A stretch of DNA of 13,946 nucleotides, taken from positions 1-13,946 of the forward strand of contig JAMDCE010000212.1 in assembly GCA_023489135.1 (NCBI GenBank). The letters run 5' to 3'. The notes beneath the pieces are model-generated. The model searched no databases. It had not been told where the DNA came from and saw nothing but the letters and a program-made list of their open reading frames with translations. A program made the position numbers and the translations under genes. Of the stretch, positions 1 to 7,371 are shown in pieces (the stretch's first letter is position 1; each line of letters opens with the position of its first letter). The stretch is from Chloroflexota bacterium. Lineage in GTDB: Bacteria; Chloroflexota; Chloroflexia; JAMDCE01.

Positions 1-192
1 TTTCAGGACTACTTGAACAAGGTGAGGATTGAAGCGGCCAAGGACATGCTGCGCAATTCCCCGGTCAAGACCAAGCAGGCCGCAGTTCGGGTTGGATTCA
101 AGGACGTAAGCCACTTCGTCAGACTCTTTCGTCGGGTGGAGGGCATGACCCCGGCGAAGTTCGCCCGATCTGTAGGACAGGTCAAGGTTTGA
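1..192 (+). CDS. AraC-family transcriptional regulator, C-terminal fragment
   Basis: The reading frame is open from the first base and ends with TGA at 190-192. The 63 visible residues are the second helix-turn-helix of an AraC/XylS DNA-binding domain: an F-x-x-YL-x-x-xRI-x-x-AK-x-ML start, an A-x-x-VGF-x-D-x-SHF recognition helix, and the closing RLFRR-x-EG-x-TP-x-F. The N-terminal part (sensor domain and first HTH) lies outside the window, so a YesN-like response regulator with an AraC output domain is equally possible. Only 26 bp separate it from the UbiD gene downstream on the same strand. It may therefore be co-transcribed with the decarboxylase-transporter unit and could be its substrate-responsive regulator (inference from position). 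Confidence 0.85.
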   Translation, partial: FQDYLNKVRIEAAKDMLRNSPVKTKQAAVRVGFKDVSHFVRLFRRVEGMTPAKFARSVGQVKV

Positions 193-218
193 TAATCAAC
201 TGGTTCAAGGAGGAATAA

Positions 219-1856
219 ATGGCAATCGACGAGAAGGCCCGCGACGAAGTGGGTCTCGCGCTCCGCGGCTATCCGGACCTGCGCGACCACCTGGCCAACC
301 TGGAAGCCGCCGGATTACTGGTGAGAGTCAAGCGAGAAATCAACAAGGACACCGAGTTGCACGCATTGGTGCGCTGGCAGTATCGCGGTGGAATCCCCGA
401 GGAGCAGCGCAAGGCGTTTCTATTCGAGAACGTGATAGATAATCGGGGCAAGAAGTACCCGTATCCGGTCGCGCTGGGCGCCCTGGCGGCTTCCAAGTAC
501 GTTTACGCCGTGGGAATGGGATGCCGGCCGGAGGAGATAGAAGCCAAGTGGAATTACGCCCTGGGCCATCCGATCGATCCTATAGTAGTGAGCGACGGCC
601 CGGCCCACGAGGAAGTCCACTTCCGCGATGAAGTGCTGGCCGAGGGGCTGAGCGAGTTTCCCATACCGATCTCCACTCCCGGCTTCGACAACGCCCCTTA
701 CACCACCTGCACTCACTGGTTTACGAAAGATATAGAGACGGGCGTCCGCAACCAGGGCAACTACCGCGGCCAGATCAAGGCCCGCGACCGGGTCGGCCTG
801 TATCCTATGACCGGTCAGCACATTCACCTGCACATGGCCAAGTGCCGCGAGCGAGGAAAGCCTCTCCCGGCGGCGCTGGTCATCGGAGTGCCGCCCTCCG
901 TATCCTACGCCACCGTCCAGAAAGTCCCCTACGGCGTGGACGAGCTGGCAGTAGCCGGTGGGCTCGCGGGGGAGCCGATCCGCCTGGTGAAGTGCAAGAC
1001 CGTGGACATCGAGGTACCCGCCGAGGCCGAGCTGGTCATCGAAGGGTTGATCACCACCGAGTTCCTGGAACCGGAAGGACCCTTCGGGGAATCCCACGGC
1101 TACATGCACCCGCGCCAGCTCAACCCCTACATGGAAGTGACGGCCATTACCCATCGCAAGGACATGATCTACGTCTCGTTCATCAGCCAGGTCACGCCTA
1201 GCGAGAGCAGCGTGATCAAGAAGATGGGCTACGATATTATGTTCACCAAGCACCTGCGCGACGATCTCAGCATCAAGAGCGTCAAGCGAGTGGTAATGCA
1301 CGAGCCGCTGACCAACCTACGCAAGTTCCTCATCGTGCAGATGTCCAAGCCCAGCAAGACCGAGGTCTGGCGGGCGCTCCACGCCGCCGCCACCTTCCAC
1401 CACGGCGTGGGAAAGATAGTCGTGGCCGTGGACGAAGACATCGATCCCGAGAACGTCGACTCCGTCCTATGGGCCATGTGCTACCGCATGAAGCCGGACC
1501 AGGACATCCAGATCGTCTCGGGCATGGATAAAGGACACGCCCCTCCGTTCCAGGGGATCAGCGTCACGGAAGAGAAGGCCTCGTACCACGGCACGGGGGA
1601 CGATTCGGCCCTGCTGGTCAACGCGATTTTGAAGGAGCCCTTCCCACCCGTCTCGCTGCCCAAGCAGGAGTACATGGAACAGGCCAGAGGAATCTGGGAG
1701 GAACTGGGGTTGCCGAAGCTCAAGCCGGAGACGCCCTGGTACGGGTACTCCCTTGGCCAGTGGGACGCGGAGCTGGAAGAGGAAGCCGAACTGGCCCTCA
1801 GGGGCGAGCATTACAAGACCGGAGAGAAGCAGGCTAGCCAGAGGATAAGGGTGTAG
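219..1856 (+). CDS. UbiD-family prenylated-FMN (de)carboxylase
   Basis: This is a 545-residue UbiD-family protein, slightly longer than the usual 450-500. The family decarboxylates (sometimes carboxylates) aromatic, heteroaromatic or alpha,beta-unsaturated acids in the cytosol, using prenylated FMN made by UbiX; no ubiX is in this window. By spacing from the fungal Fdc1 landmarks, the metal and prFMN-phosphate ligands N178, H201 and about E242 are present, as is the E-R-E acid/base set R183, E286 and E291 (E-G-P-F-G-E motif). It is therefore probably catalytically competent. The start is ATG with AAGGAGG at 207-213, seven residues before a DLR-x-x-L-x-x-LE N-terminal motif. It precedes tctABC, which suggests that the imported acid is its substrate. 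Ubiquinone biosynthesis is unlikely in this context. The exact substrate is unknown. Confidence 0.93.
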   Translation: MAIDEKARDEVGLALRGYPDLRDHLANLEAAGLLVRVKREINKDTELHALVRWQYRGGIPEEQRKAFLFENVIDNRGKKYPYPVALGALAASKYVYAVGMGCRPEEIEAKWNYALGHPIDPIVVSDGPAHEEVHFRDEVLAEGLSEFPIPISTPGFDNAPYTTCTHWFTKDIETGVRNQGNYRGQIKARDRVGLYPMTGQHIHLHMAKCRERGKPLPAALVIGVPPSVSYATVQKVPYGVDELAVAGGLAGEPIRLVKCKTVDIEVPAEAELVIEGLITTEFLEPEGPFGESHGYMHPRQLNPYMEVTAITHRKDMIYVSFISQVTPSESSVIKKMGYDIMFTKHLRDDLSIKSVKRVVMHEPLTNLRKFLIVQMSKPSKTEVWRALHAAATFHHGVGKIVVAVDEDIDPENVDSVLWAMCYRMKPDQDIQIVSGMDKGHAPPFQGISVTEEKASYHGTGDDSALLVNAILKEPFPPVSLPKQEYMEQARGIWEELGLPKLKPETPWYGYSLGQWDAELEEEAELALRGEHYKTGEKQASQRIRV

Positions 1857-1899
1857 CGGGGTAGTGAATCTGATGGATCGGGTTGGGGGGTAGGGAAAG

Positions 1900-3402
1900 G
1901 TGGACATCTTCTTCTCCAGTTTCCTACAGGTTGTTCAATGGCCCACCATCGGCCTGATGTTGCTGGGGGCGTTCATTGGCTTCTGGGTGGGCATCTTACC
2001 GGGGCTCGGCGGCGCAGTTACCCTGGCGCTGATGATGCCCTTTGTCTTTTCAATGGAACCGGTGAACGCCTTTGCCTTCCTCCTGGGCATGCACTCGGTC
2101 TGCGCCACCACCGGGGACATTACTTCCGTCCTTTTCGCGGTACCCGGCGAAGCGGCCTCGGCGGCAACTATTATGGATGGGTATCCGATGACGCAGAAGG
2201 GCGAGGCCGGGCGGGCGCTGGGAGCAGTCCTGATGAGCTCTCTCATCGGCGCCTGGATCGGCGCCTTCGCCCTCGCCGCCATGGTGCCCATTATCCGTCC
2301 AGTGGTGCTGAGCTTCGGCGCGCCGGAGTTCCTGGTGCTGGCCTTGCTCGGCCTCAGCTACGTGGTGGTCTTGAGCACCAGGTCCCTCCTCAAGGGCGTT
2401 CTGATGGGTGGTATCGGCTTCTTCCTGGCGGCGGTAGGCGCCGACCCCCAGGGCGGGATTCCCCGCTACGTCTTCGGACAGCTCTATTTCTGGGAGGGTA
2501 TCAAGATTGTGCCCGTGACGGTGGGCATCTTCGCCGTGCCCGAGATCCTGGAGCTTATGCTCACGGGGTCCAGCATCGCCAAGAAGGGAGAAGCGAAGGT
2601 GGCCTGGCAAGGCGTGGTGCGCGGCTTCGCCGATACCTTCCGCCACCTGTGGCTGGTCGTGCGCTGCAGCCTGATCGGCGTTTTCATGGGCTTCATTCCG
2701 GGCATGGGCGGCTCGGTTTCCCAGTGGGTTGCCTACGCCCACGCCCAGCAAACCTCCAAGAAGCCCGAGGAGTTCGGCAAGGGTTCCATCGAGGGAGTCC
2801 TGGCGGTGGGCGCGGTCAACAACGCTAAAGAAGGAGGCGCGCTGGTGCCCACGATCGCTTTCGGCATCCCCTCCGGAGCCGCCATGGCCATACTGCTGGG
2901 GGCCTTTCTCATCGTGGGGCTAACCCCCGGCCCCGAGCTGCTCAAGAATCGCCTCGATGTTACCTTTGGTATGGTCTGGACCGTCGTGCTGGCCAACCTG
3001 TTCGCGGTGGCAGCCTCCGTGGCAATGCTGAAATACCTGGCCGCCATGACCTTCATGAAAGGACGGCTGCTGGCCCCACTCCTGCTGATCCTGATCGCGG
3101 TCGGCGCCTTTACCGCCAGCAATAACCTGTTGGACGTGGTGCTGATGCTGGGAGTCGGCTTAGTGGGCCTCGTCTGTATGCGCTACGATTGGCCGCGGGC
3201 CCCGCTCGTTCTGGCCCTCGTCCTGGGCGAGATCACCGAGCGGAACATGTGGATTTCTTACCGGTTGAGCGGGTTCGCCTGGCTCAGTCGACCATCAGTG
3301 ATCGTCATCCTGGCGCTCACGGTCGGAGGTATCGCGCTTCCCAGGGTGGCCGCCTTTCGTAGGCGGCGAGCCGCCCGCCTCGCGGCAGTCGGGCAAGGTT
3401 AG
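1900..3402 (+). CDS. tctA: tripartite tricarboxylate transporter, large membrane subunit TctA
   Basis: This 500-residue hydrophobic protein has the TctA (DUF112) hallmarks. These are the duplicated turn motif GILPGLGG (residues 31-38) and GFIPGMGG (264-271), the segment MEPVNAFAFLLG around residue 52, and the paired VPGEAASAAT (81-90) and IPSGAAMA (323-330) loops. About twelve membrane spans are expected. TctA is the ion-coupled permease of a binding-protein-dependent secondary transporter for carboxylates. The start is GTG at 1900, 43 bp after ubiD, with a purine-rich but weak ribosome site just upstream (GGTAGGGAAAGG region). The length is normal for the family. The gene order here is A-B-C, the reverse of the classical tctCBA. 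Paralogues of this system carry citrate, phthalate, terephthalate and other acids, so the ligand cannot be named. Confidence 0.93.
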   Translation: MDIFFSSFLQVVQWPTIGLMLLGAFIGFWVGILPGLGGAVTLALMMPFVFSMEPVNAFAFLLGMHSVCATTGDITSVLFAVPGEAASAATIMDGYPMTQKGEAGRALGAVLMSSLIGAWIGAFALAAMVPIIRPVVLSFGAPEFLVLALLGLSYVVVLSTRSLLKGVLMGGIGFFLAAVGADPQGGIPRYVFGQLYFWEGIKIVPVTVGIFAVPEILELMLTGSSIAKKGEAKVAWQGVVRGFADTFRHLWLVVRCSLIGVFMGFIPGMGGSVSQWVAYAHAQQTSKKPEEFGKGSIEGVLAVGAVNNAKEGGALVPTIAFGIPSGAAMAILLGAFLIVGLTPGPELLKNRLDVTFGMVWTVVLANLFAVAASVAMLKYLAAMTFMKGRLLAPLLLILIAVGAFTASNNLLDVVLMLGVGLVGLVCMRYDWPRAPLVLALVLGEITERNMWISYRLSGFAWLSRPSVIVILALTVGGIALPRVAAFRRRRAARLAAVGQG

Positions 3403-3407
3403 GAGGT
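3401..3407 (+). promoter_or_regulatory. ribosome binding site that decides the TctB start
   Basis: AGGAGGT overlaps the TAG stop of tctA (3400-3402). A GTG inside the same bases (3406) opens the frame, but it is part of the ribosome site itself. The ATG at 3418 lies 10-11 bases downstream and is the better start. Confidence 0.7.
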
Positions 3408-3417
3408 GGTGCAGGTT

Positions 3418-3996
3418 ATGTCCAGTGGTCGCGTCTGGAAACCGCATCCGGAGTGGGTCTTTTCTCTGGCCCTGGTGGGGCTTTTCTCTTGGATGATCTA
3501 CGAAGGATCGAGCTGGCCCCTCAACTCGAGGCTCTTCCCAATGGTCGTCGCCTACCCTATGCTGGCGCTCTCGCTCTTTCAGATGGCTAAGGACCTCACG
3601 CGCCGACTGCCCGCATCGACTGACGCGCCGGTCAAGACAGCCACAAGCTCGCCTCCCTTGGCGGGAACGACTTCGGCCGCCGAGATGGCGGTGGCCGAGC
3701 TGGCCCAGGAAACGGTGGAAGAAGAGGCCGGGCTATCCAGGGCCGGAGGACGACAGATTGCTGCGGTCGGCGCCCAGATGCTCGCCTACTTCGCGGGCAT
3801 GTACCTGATCGGGTTCATAGAGGTCATCCCGATCTACACAGCTCTTTATCTGCGCTTCGCCGCCAAGGAGCCCTGGTGGCGCGCCTTGGGACTGGCAGCC
3901 TTCACATGGGCTTTCACCTGGGGATTATTCAGCCAGTTCCTCCACCTGCCATTCCCGTCGGGCGTGCTGGTGGGTTGGCTGAGCAGCCTCCCGTAA
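3418..3996 (+). CDS. tctB: tripartite tricarboxylate transporter, small membrane subunit TctB
   Basis: This 192-residue membrane protein lies between tctA and tctC and matches the TctB layout. There is a hydrophobic segment at about 13-28, a second at 38-56 starting with the family-typical F-P-x-x-V, and further hydrophobic segments between about 113 and 172. A hydrophilic Ala/Thr/Glu-rich cytoplasmic or external loop of about 55 residues (57-112) separates the two halves. It is longer than in many TctB proteins of about 150 residues. TctB is needed together with TctA for transport, but its precise role is poorly defined. The ATG at 3418 is chosen over GTG 3406 because the AGGAGG site overlaps the latter. 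The 15-base gap to tctA implies co-translation. Sequence conservation in TctB is low, so the call rests largely on neighbours and topology. Confidence 0.82.
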   Translation: MSSGRVWKPHPEWVFSLALVGLFSWMIYEGSSWPLNSRLFPMVVAYPMLALSLFQMAKDLTRRLPASTDAPVKTATSSPPLAGTTSAAEMAVAELAQETVEEEAGLSRAGGRQIAAVGAQMLAYFAGMYLIGFIEVIPIYTALYLRFAAKEPWWRALGLAAFTWAFTWGLFSQFLHLPFPSGVLVGWLSSLP

Positions 3997-4035
3997 GGGC
4001 TGAGGATAAGAAATGACGAAAGGAGAAAGGTTCAA

Positions 4036-5205
4036 ATGAAAACGCGGTTCCTGATCAGCGTGCCCTTAGTCGTGGCGATCTTATTGACGGCTTGCGGAAG
4101 CCCATCGGGGGCGACACCGGGAGGCAGCCAGCAAGAGGCCAAACCAGCCACCGGCCAACAGTCGGCCAAGCCAGCCAGCGGCCAGAAGCCCGCTGCCGAC
4201 CAGCAGGCGCCCAAGCCGGCCGCCAAGTCGGGGGGCTCCGAAAGCGTCGAATCGTTTTACAAAGGAAAGACTTTTACGATCATCGTGGGTAACAGCGCGG
4301 GCGGCGGCTACGATCTCTACTCGCGACTCCTCTCCCGGCACATCGGCAAGTACATCCCCGGCAATCCAACCGTGATCGTCCAGAACATGCCTGGCGCCGG
4401 CAGCATGCTGGCAGCCAACCACCTGTACAACGTCGCGCCGAAAGACGGCACCACAATCGCAAGTTTCGACCGCGGCATACCGGGTGAGCAGTTGATTGGA
4501 GCGAAAGGGGTTCAGTACGACGCTACCAAGTACGGCTGGGTCGGCAGCATGAACCAGGAGGTCAGCGTCTGCGTCTCCCGTGGCGATTCGGGGATCAAGT
4601 CTTTCGAGGATGTAATGAAGACGCCCCTTCGCGTCGGGGGCACCGGTCCTGGCGCCGACACCGACATGTTCCCCAATTTCTTGAACGCCGTGCTGGGCAC
4701 CAAGTTCGACATCATCTCCGGCTACCCGGGCGGCAACGACATCAACCTGGCCCTCGAGCGGAACGAGGTGCAAGGTCGCTGCGGCTGGTCGTGGTCCTCG
4801 GTCAAAACCACCAGAGCCAACTGGGTCAAGGACGGATTCATCAACGTCCTTGTCCAGATGGCGCTGCAAAAACACCCCGAACTCCCCAAGGTGCCCCTGG
4901 TGACCGAATACGGCAAGGACGAGAAGACGCAAAACATGTTCAGGGTGGTGTTCTCGCGACAGACTATGGGACGCCCCTTTAGCGCGCCTCCTGGCGTACC
5001 GCCGGAGCGATTGGCGGCCTTGAGAAAGGCATTTGACCAGGCCCTGGCCGACCCGCAATTGAAAGAAGAGGCCCAGAAAGCGAAACAGGAGTTGAACCCG
5101 CTAGGCGGCCAGGAGCTTGAGAATCTGGTGCAGCGCATAATGAAGACGCCCAAGGACCAGGTGGAAGTCCTGGCCAAATTCATGGCGAAGACGAGCAAGA
5201 AATAG
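4036..5205 (+). CDS. tctC: TctC-family extracytoplasmic solute-binding lipoprotein
   Basis: This 389-residue binding protein belongs to the tripartite tricarboxylate transporter. Residues 1-20 form a lipoprotein signal ending in the lipobox L-T-A-C (C20 would be lipidated). Residues 21-68 are a Gln/Ala/Pro/Lys-rich flexible linker with internal repeats. The Bug/TctC fold follows: YKGKTFTIIVG near 75-85, the GGGYD-x-YSR ligand loop near 89, IPGNPTVIVQNMPGAGS around 107-123, and a typical C-terminal end with the G-x-P-P-E-R-L-A-x-LR segment. The linker accounts for the extra length over the usual 320 or so residues. GAAAGGAG at 4018-4025 precedes the ATG by 10 bases. The protein should capture a carboxylate outside the membrane and deliver it to TctAB. 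A membrane-anchored rather than free periplasmic form suggests a monoderm-type envelope (inference). Confidence 0.92.
   Translation: MKTRFLISVPLVVAILLTACGSPSGATPGGSQQEAKPATGQQSAKPASGQKPAADQQAPKPAAKSGGSESVESFYKGKTFTIIVGNSAGGGYDLYSRLLSRHIGKYIPGNPTVIVQNMPGAGSMLAANHLYNVAPKDGTTIASFDRGIPGEQLIGAKGVQYDATKYGWVGSMNQEVSVCVSRGDSGIKSFEDVMKTPLRVGGTGPGADTDMFPNFLNAVLGTKFDIISGYPGGNDINLALERNEVQGRCGWSWSSVKTTRANWVKDGFINVLVQMALQKHPELPKVPLVTEYGKDEKTQNMFRVVFSRQTMGRPFSAPPGVPPERLAALRKAFDQALADPQLKEEAQKAKQELNPLGGQELENLVQRIMKTPKDQVEVLAKFMAKTSKK
4138..4191 (+). repeat. 27-bp tandem repeat encoding the TctC linker
   Basis: Two in-frame 27-bp units (4138-4164 and 4165-4191) share most bases and encode A-K-P-A-(T/S)-G-Q-(Q/K)-(S/P). 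A third, decayed copy follows to about 4227. They extend the linker between the lipidated cysteine and the binding domain, and copy-number changes here would alter tether length without breaking the frame. Confidence 0.65.
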
Positions 5206-5231
5206 TCTCCCTGGCGCCGAGAACACTCTTG

Positions 5232-5275
5232 GCGGGCCAATAACCGCACGGCTATTGGCCCGCTTTCTCGTTCTC
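5232..5275 (+). terminator. intrinsic terminator of the ubiD-tctABC unit
   Basis: A perfect 11-bp stem (GCGGGCCAATA at 5232-5242 with TATTGGCCCGC at 5253-5263) has a 10-base loop and is followed by TTTCTCGTTCT. It lies 26 bp after the tctC stop. The T-tract is interrupted, so efficiency is uncertain. No T-run follows on the other strand, so it should act mainly on + strand transcription. Confidence 0.78.
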
Positions 5276-5301
5276 GCATACCACCGCCTTGTGGCAGTGG
5301 A

Positions 5302-5364
5302 TGACCAAGGCGTCCGCGCACCTTTTGAGGGCACAGCGACGTTGCCATCCGTACGCCTTGGTCA
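5302..5364. repeat. 12-bp perfect inverted repeat with 39-bp spacer
   Basis: TGACCAAGGCGT (5302-5313) is the exact reverse complement of ACGCCTTGGTCA (5353-5364). The 39 bases between the arms include a smaller GGCA/TGCC pairing. Function is unknown; it could be a long RNA hairpin or the ends of a small decayed element. Confidence 0.6.
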
Positions 5365-5371
5365 CCTATAG

Positions 5372-5397
5372 TGGGAGCGGACGTCTCTGTCCACCCA
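5372..5397. repeat. small REP-like imperfect palindrome
   Basis: TGGG-agc-GGAC-gtctct-GTCC-a-CCCA forms an imperfect hairpin just after the preceding inverted repeat. It is similar in style to the short G-rich palindromes scattered in intergenic regions of many environmental genomes. Only one copy is in this window, so repetition cannot be shown here. Confidence 0.4.
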
Positions 5398-5462
5398 TTA
5401 GGGGGCAGGGAACGATCCCGCAAACACAGGGGTGGGTAGTGACCTGCTGGCCGCACCAACGC

Positions 5463-5561
5463 AGCGATTTGCGAAAGGCTGTGGCTCTCAGGCGGGGTGC
5501 AAACCTGTCGGGGCGCGGTCCCCGCGCCCTCGTGCCTGGATGAATCCTGTCGCAAACCGCT
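5463..5561. repeat. 99-bp MITE-like element with terminal inverted repeats and central palindrome
   Basis: The ends AGCGATTTGCGAAAGG (5463-5478) and CCTGTCGCAAACCGCT (5546-5561) are inverted repeats matching at 14 of 16 positions. Near the centre, GGGCGCGG (5511-5518) and CCGCGCCC (5522-5529) form an 8-bp hairpin with a 3-base loop. No coding potential was seen. It ends exactly before the TAG stop of the TPP-enzyme gene (5562-5564). It could be a small non-autonomous mobile element or a structured transcript end; no target-site duplication is evident. Confidence 0.5.
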
Positions 5562-7241
5562 CTAATACCGATCAGGGACCCTCAGCTTGTTGGGCGGCTC
5601 CAGACCTTCGAGCGTGTCGTCGATCATCACGTCCAGAACCGCGGGCTTGCCACAGCGCAAAGCCCTCTCCAGTGCGGGAATGATTTCATCCGGCTGCTCC
5701 ACCCTCTCACCGTGGGCACCCAGAGACCTGGCCACCTCCGCCAGGTTTGGAATGTACAAGCCGGTCCCGATGTACCGATCGTCGAAGTGCAAGTGTTGTT
5801 TCAAGCGCATGTTGCCGTAAACCGAGTTGTGACACACCACCGTGACCACCGGGATGTTCTGCGCCACGGCAGTGGCCAGCTCCTGCATCACCAGCATAAA
5901 GGCCCCGTCGCCTATCATCGAGACCACCTGTCTCTCGGGCCTGGCCAGCTTGGCCGCCAGCGCCATGCAGAAAGCGCTGCCCATAATGCTGTACCCGCCG
6001 GGCTCGAGAATCGGCTCGTTGGCCGGATAGCCGAACATAAACCAGCCGTGGGTGGACCCCGCTTCCGCGGCCAGGACGGCATTGGCGTCGAGAACCTTCC
6101 TCATGTCGCCCAGCAGCCGCATCCGCCTGATGGGCACCTCGTCGGAGGCGGCCATCCCGGCCATCTCCCGCTGCCAGGATTCCTTGGCCCGCTTGAAGTA
6201 CTGCTCCCACTGGCCGTTGGAGGTCGTTATCTTGCCGTCAAGCACCCTCAGGAGGTCCCGGGCCACGCTGCCGGCATCGCCGACGATTCCGACCTTCACC
6301 GGGTAGCTCTTGCCGATTTCAGTCGGGTCGATATCCACGTGAATGATCTTGGCCCCGGCGGGGATCACCTTGTGACCGAAGCTAGCCGTGGCCACCTGGC
6401 TGAAGGTGCAGCCAAAGGCCAGGATCACGTCTGCCTGCTGGATGGTCTGCATGGCCGCCGGGTAGCCGACGGTTCCCACCGGGCCCAGGCAATAGGGATG
6501 CTCGTCGGAGATAACGCCCTTCATGGTGGTCACGACGGGAGCGCGCAGCAGCTCCGCGATTTGAACGATCGAGTCACGCGCTCTGGACCAGCGGATGCCG
6601 CCACCGGCGATGATCACGGGCCGCTTCGCCTCCAGAAGCAGATCTGCGGCCCTGGCGATCTGTTCCTCGTCGCCGCGAACGATGCCCGCCGGCCGGTACT
6701 CGTCCACCGGTGGAATCTCCACATCCTCGACCGGATTCTTCTGCACATCCCGGGGGAGGCCGACGTACACCGGACCCTTTCTCCCCGTGGTTGCCGTGCG
6801 AAAGGCCTGCCGCATTATCTCGACGATGCGATCCTCCCGCTCGATCCTGACCGCCAGTTTGGTGACCGGTTTGTAAATGTTGATTTGTTCGACCTCGTGA
6901 AAATTGGAGGACCCCTTGCCATAGTGCAGCGTCGAGATGTCCCCCAGCAAGGCGATGACCGGCGAGGATTCGGCGAACGCCTGGGCCACACCGCCAATCA
7001 CGTTCGTCGCCCCCGGGCCTACCGTCGCCGTGCATATGCCCGGCCGGCCGGTCACTCTGGCGTATCCGTCGGCCATAAAAGCGGCCGCCTGCTCGTGCTG
7101 GACGGGGATGAACTTGATCGCCGGCTCGCGCGACACCGAGTCCAGCAAGTCCAGCACGGCGCTGCCAATCAGACCGAAAAGATACTCGACTCCCTCGGCC
7201 TTGAGGTATTTGACGATGAGGTCTGCCCCGGAACACTTCAT
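5562..7241 (-). CDS. thiamine diphosphate-dependent enzyme, acetolactate synthase/decarboxylase superfamily
   Basis: This 559-residue enzyme has the three-domain TPP layout. The N-terminal Pyr domain carries catalytic Glu50 (VQHEQAAAFMADGYAR), and the central domain has the HVDIDP-x-EIGK motif. The C-terminal PP domain has the TPP/Mg motif GDG at 444-446 with the partner Asn at about 472. The RFDDR FAD segment of biosynthetic acetohydroxyacid synthase is replaced by F-S-Q-V-A-T. The G-M-V-R-Q-W-Q stretch that carries the substrate Trp is replaced by G-N-M-R-L-K-Q. A role in branched-chain amino acid synthesis is therefore unlikely, and a catabolic 2-oxoacid decarboxylase, carboligase or acyl-lyase is more plausible. 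No regulatory subunit (ilvN) is adjacent. ATG at 7241 is chosen over the frame opening 39 bases upstream because GGGGAGGA lies nine bases before it. Confidence 0.9.
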   Translation of the reverse strand: MKCSGADLIVKYLKAEGVEYLFGLIGSAVLDLLDSVSREPAIKFIPVQHEQAAAFMADGYARVTGRPGICTATVGPGATNVIGGVAQAFAESSPVIALLGDISTLHYGKGSSNFHEVEQINIYKPVTKLAVRIEREDRIVEIMRQAFRTATTGRKGPVYVGLPRDVQKNPVEDVEIPPVDEYRPAGIVRGDEEQIARAADLLLEAKRPVIIAGGGIRWSRARDSIVQIAELLRAPVVTTMKGVISDEHPYCLGPVGTVGYPAAMQTIQQADVILAFGCTFSQVATASFGHKVIPAGAKIIHVDIDPTEIGKSYPVKVGIVGDAGSVARDLLRVLDGKITTSNGQWEQYFKRAKESWQREMAGMAASDEVPIRRMRLLGDMRKVLDANAVLAAEAGSTHGWFMFGYPANEPILEPGGYSIMGSAFCMALAAKLARPERQVVSMIGDGAFMLVMQELATAVAQNIPVVTVVCHNSVYGNMRLKQHLHFDDRYIGTGLYIPNLAEVARSLGAHGERVEQPDEIIPALERALRCGKPAVLDVMIDDTLEGLEPPNKLRVPDRY

Positions 7242-7250
7242 TGGATCAAC

Positions 7251-7258
7251 TCCTCCCC
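7251..7258 (-). promoter_or_regulatory. ribosome binding site fixing the TPP-enzyme start
   Basis: On the minus strand GGGGAGGA is followed after nine bases by ATG at 7241. The alternative in-frame start 39 bases further upstream lies upstream of the inferred transcription start and has no ribosome site. Confidence 0.75.
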
Positions 7259-7268
7259 AGTTGCTGGC

Positions 7269-7297
7269 AGAGTAGCACAAGGGCGCAGCTAGTTCAA
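7269..7297 (-). promoter_or_regulatory. candidate sigma70 promoter of the TPP-enzyme gene
   Basis: On the minus strand TTGAAC (7297-7292) and TACTCT (7274-7269) are separated by 17 bp, with a TG extended -10 element just before the second box. Predicted transcription starts near 7262, which gives a leader of about 20 bases that includes the ribosome site. The -10 match is only moderate. Confidence 0.45.
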
Positions 7298-7371
7298 GAG
7301 CGCTTGCCCGCCGTTGTTGCGCATAAGATGTCCGATATTGCTCTCTGCCGAAGTGGCCATCAAACCTGACC

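Larger units (their letters stand above)
5206..5561. other. gene-free, palindrome-rich spacer between convergent genes
   Basis: No convincing gene was found in this 356-bp stretch; short open frames overlap its structures and lack ribosome sites and family features. It holds a terminator-like hairpin (5232-5263), a 12-bp inverted repeat (5302-5313 with 5353-5364), a smaller imperfect hairpin (5372-5397), and a 99-bp element with near-perfect ends and a nested GC palindrome (5463-5561). The right end abuts the stop codon of the TPP-enzyme gene. Confidence 0.7.

Noticed and set aside
420..1301. 293-codon minus-strand frame inside the first UbiD gene
   Set aside because: It is a shadow of ubiD, which has all catalytic residues in its own frame.
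5289..5543. Short open frame in the palindrome-rich spacer as a small gene
   Set aside because: It has no ribosome site or signal peptide, its composition follows the palindromes, and it overlaps the inverted repeats.
5463..5561. Riboswitch or T-box interpretation of the structured spacer
   Set aside because: It lies downstream of both neighbouring genes, not in a leader, and I could not match conserved riboswitch core bases.
5562..7241. Assignment as biosynthetic acetolactate synthase IlvB
   Set aside because: The FAD-binding and substrate-Trp segments are replaced and no ilvN or ilvC is nearby.
5712..7292. Long open frame (526 codons) on the + strand opposite the TPP-enzyme gene
   Set aside because: The protein is rich in His, Gly and Arg with no family features and no ribosome site. 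It is the antisense shadow expected in a GC-rich gene, while the minus-strand frame has full TPP motifs.
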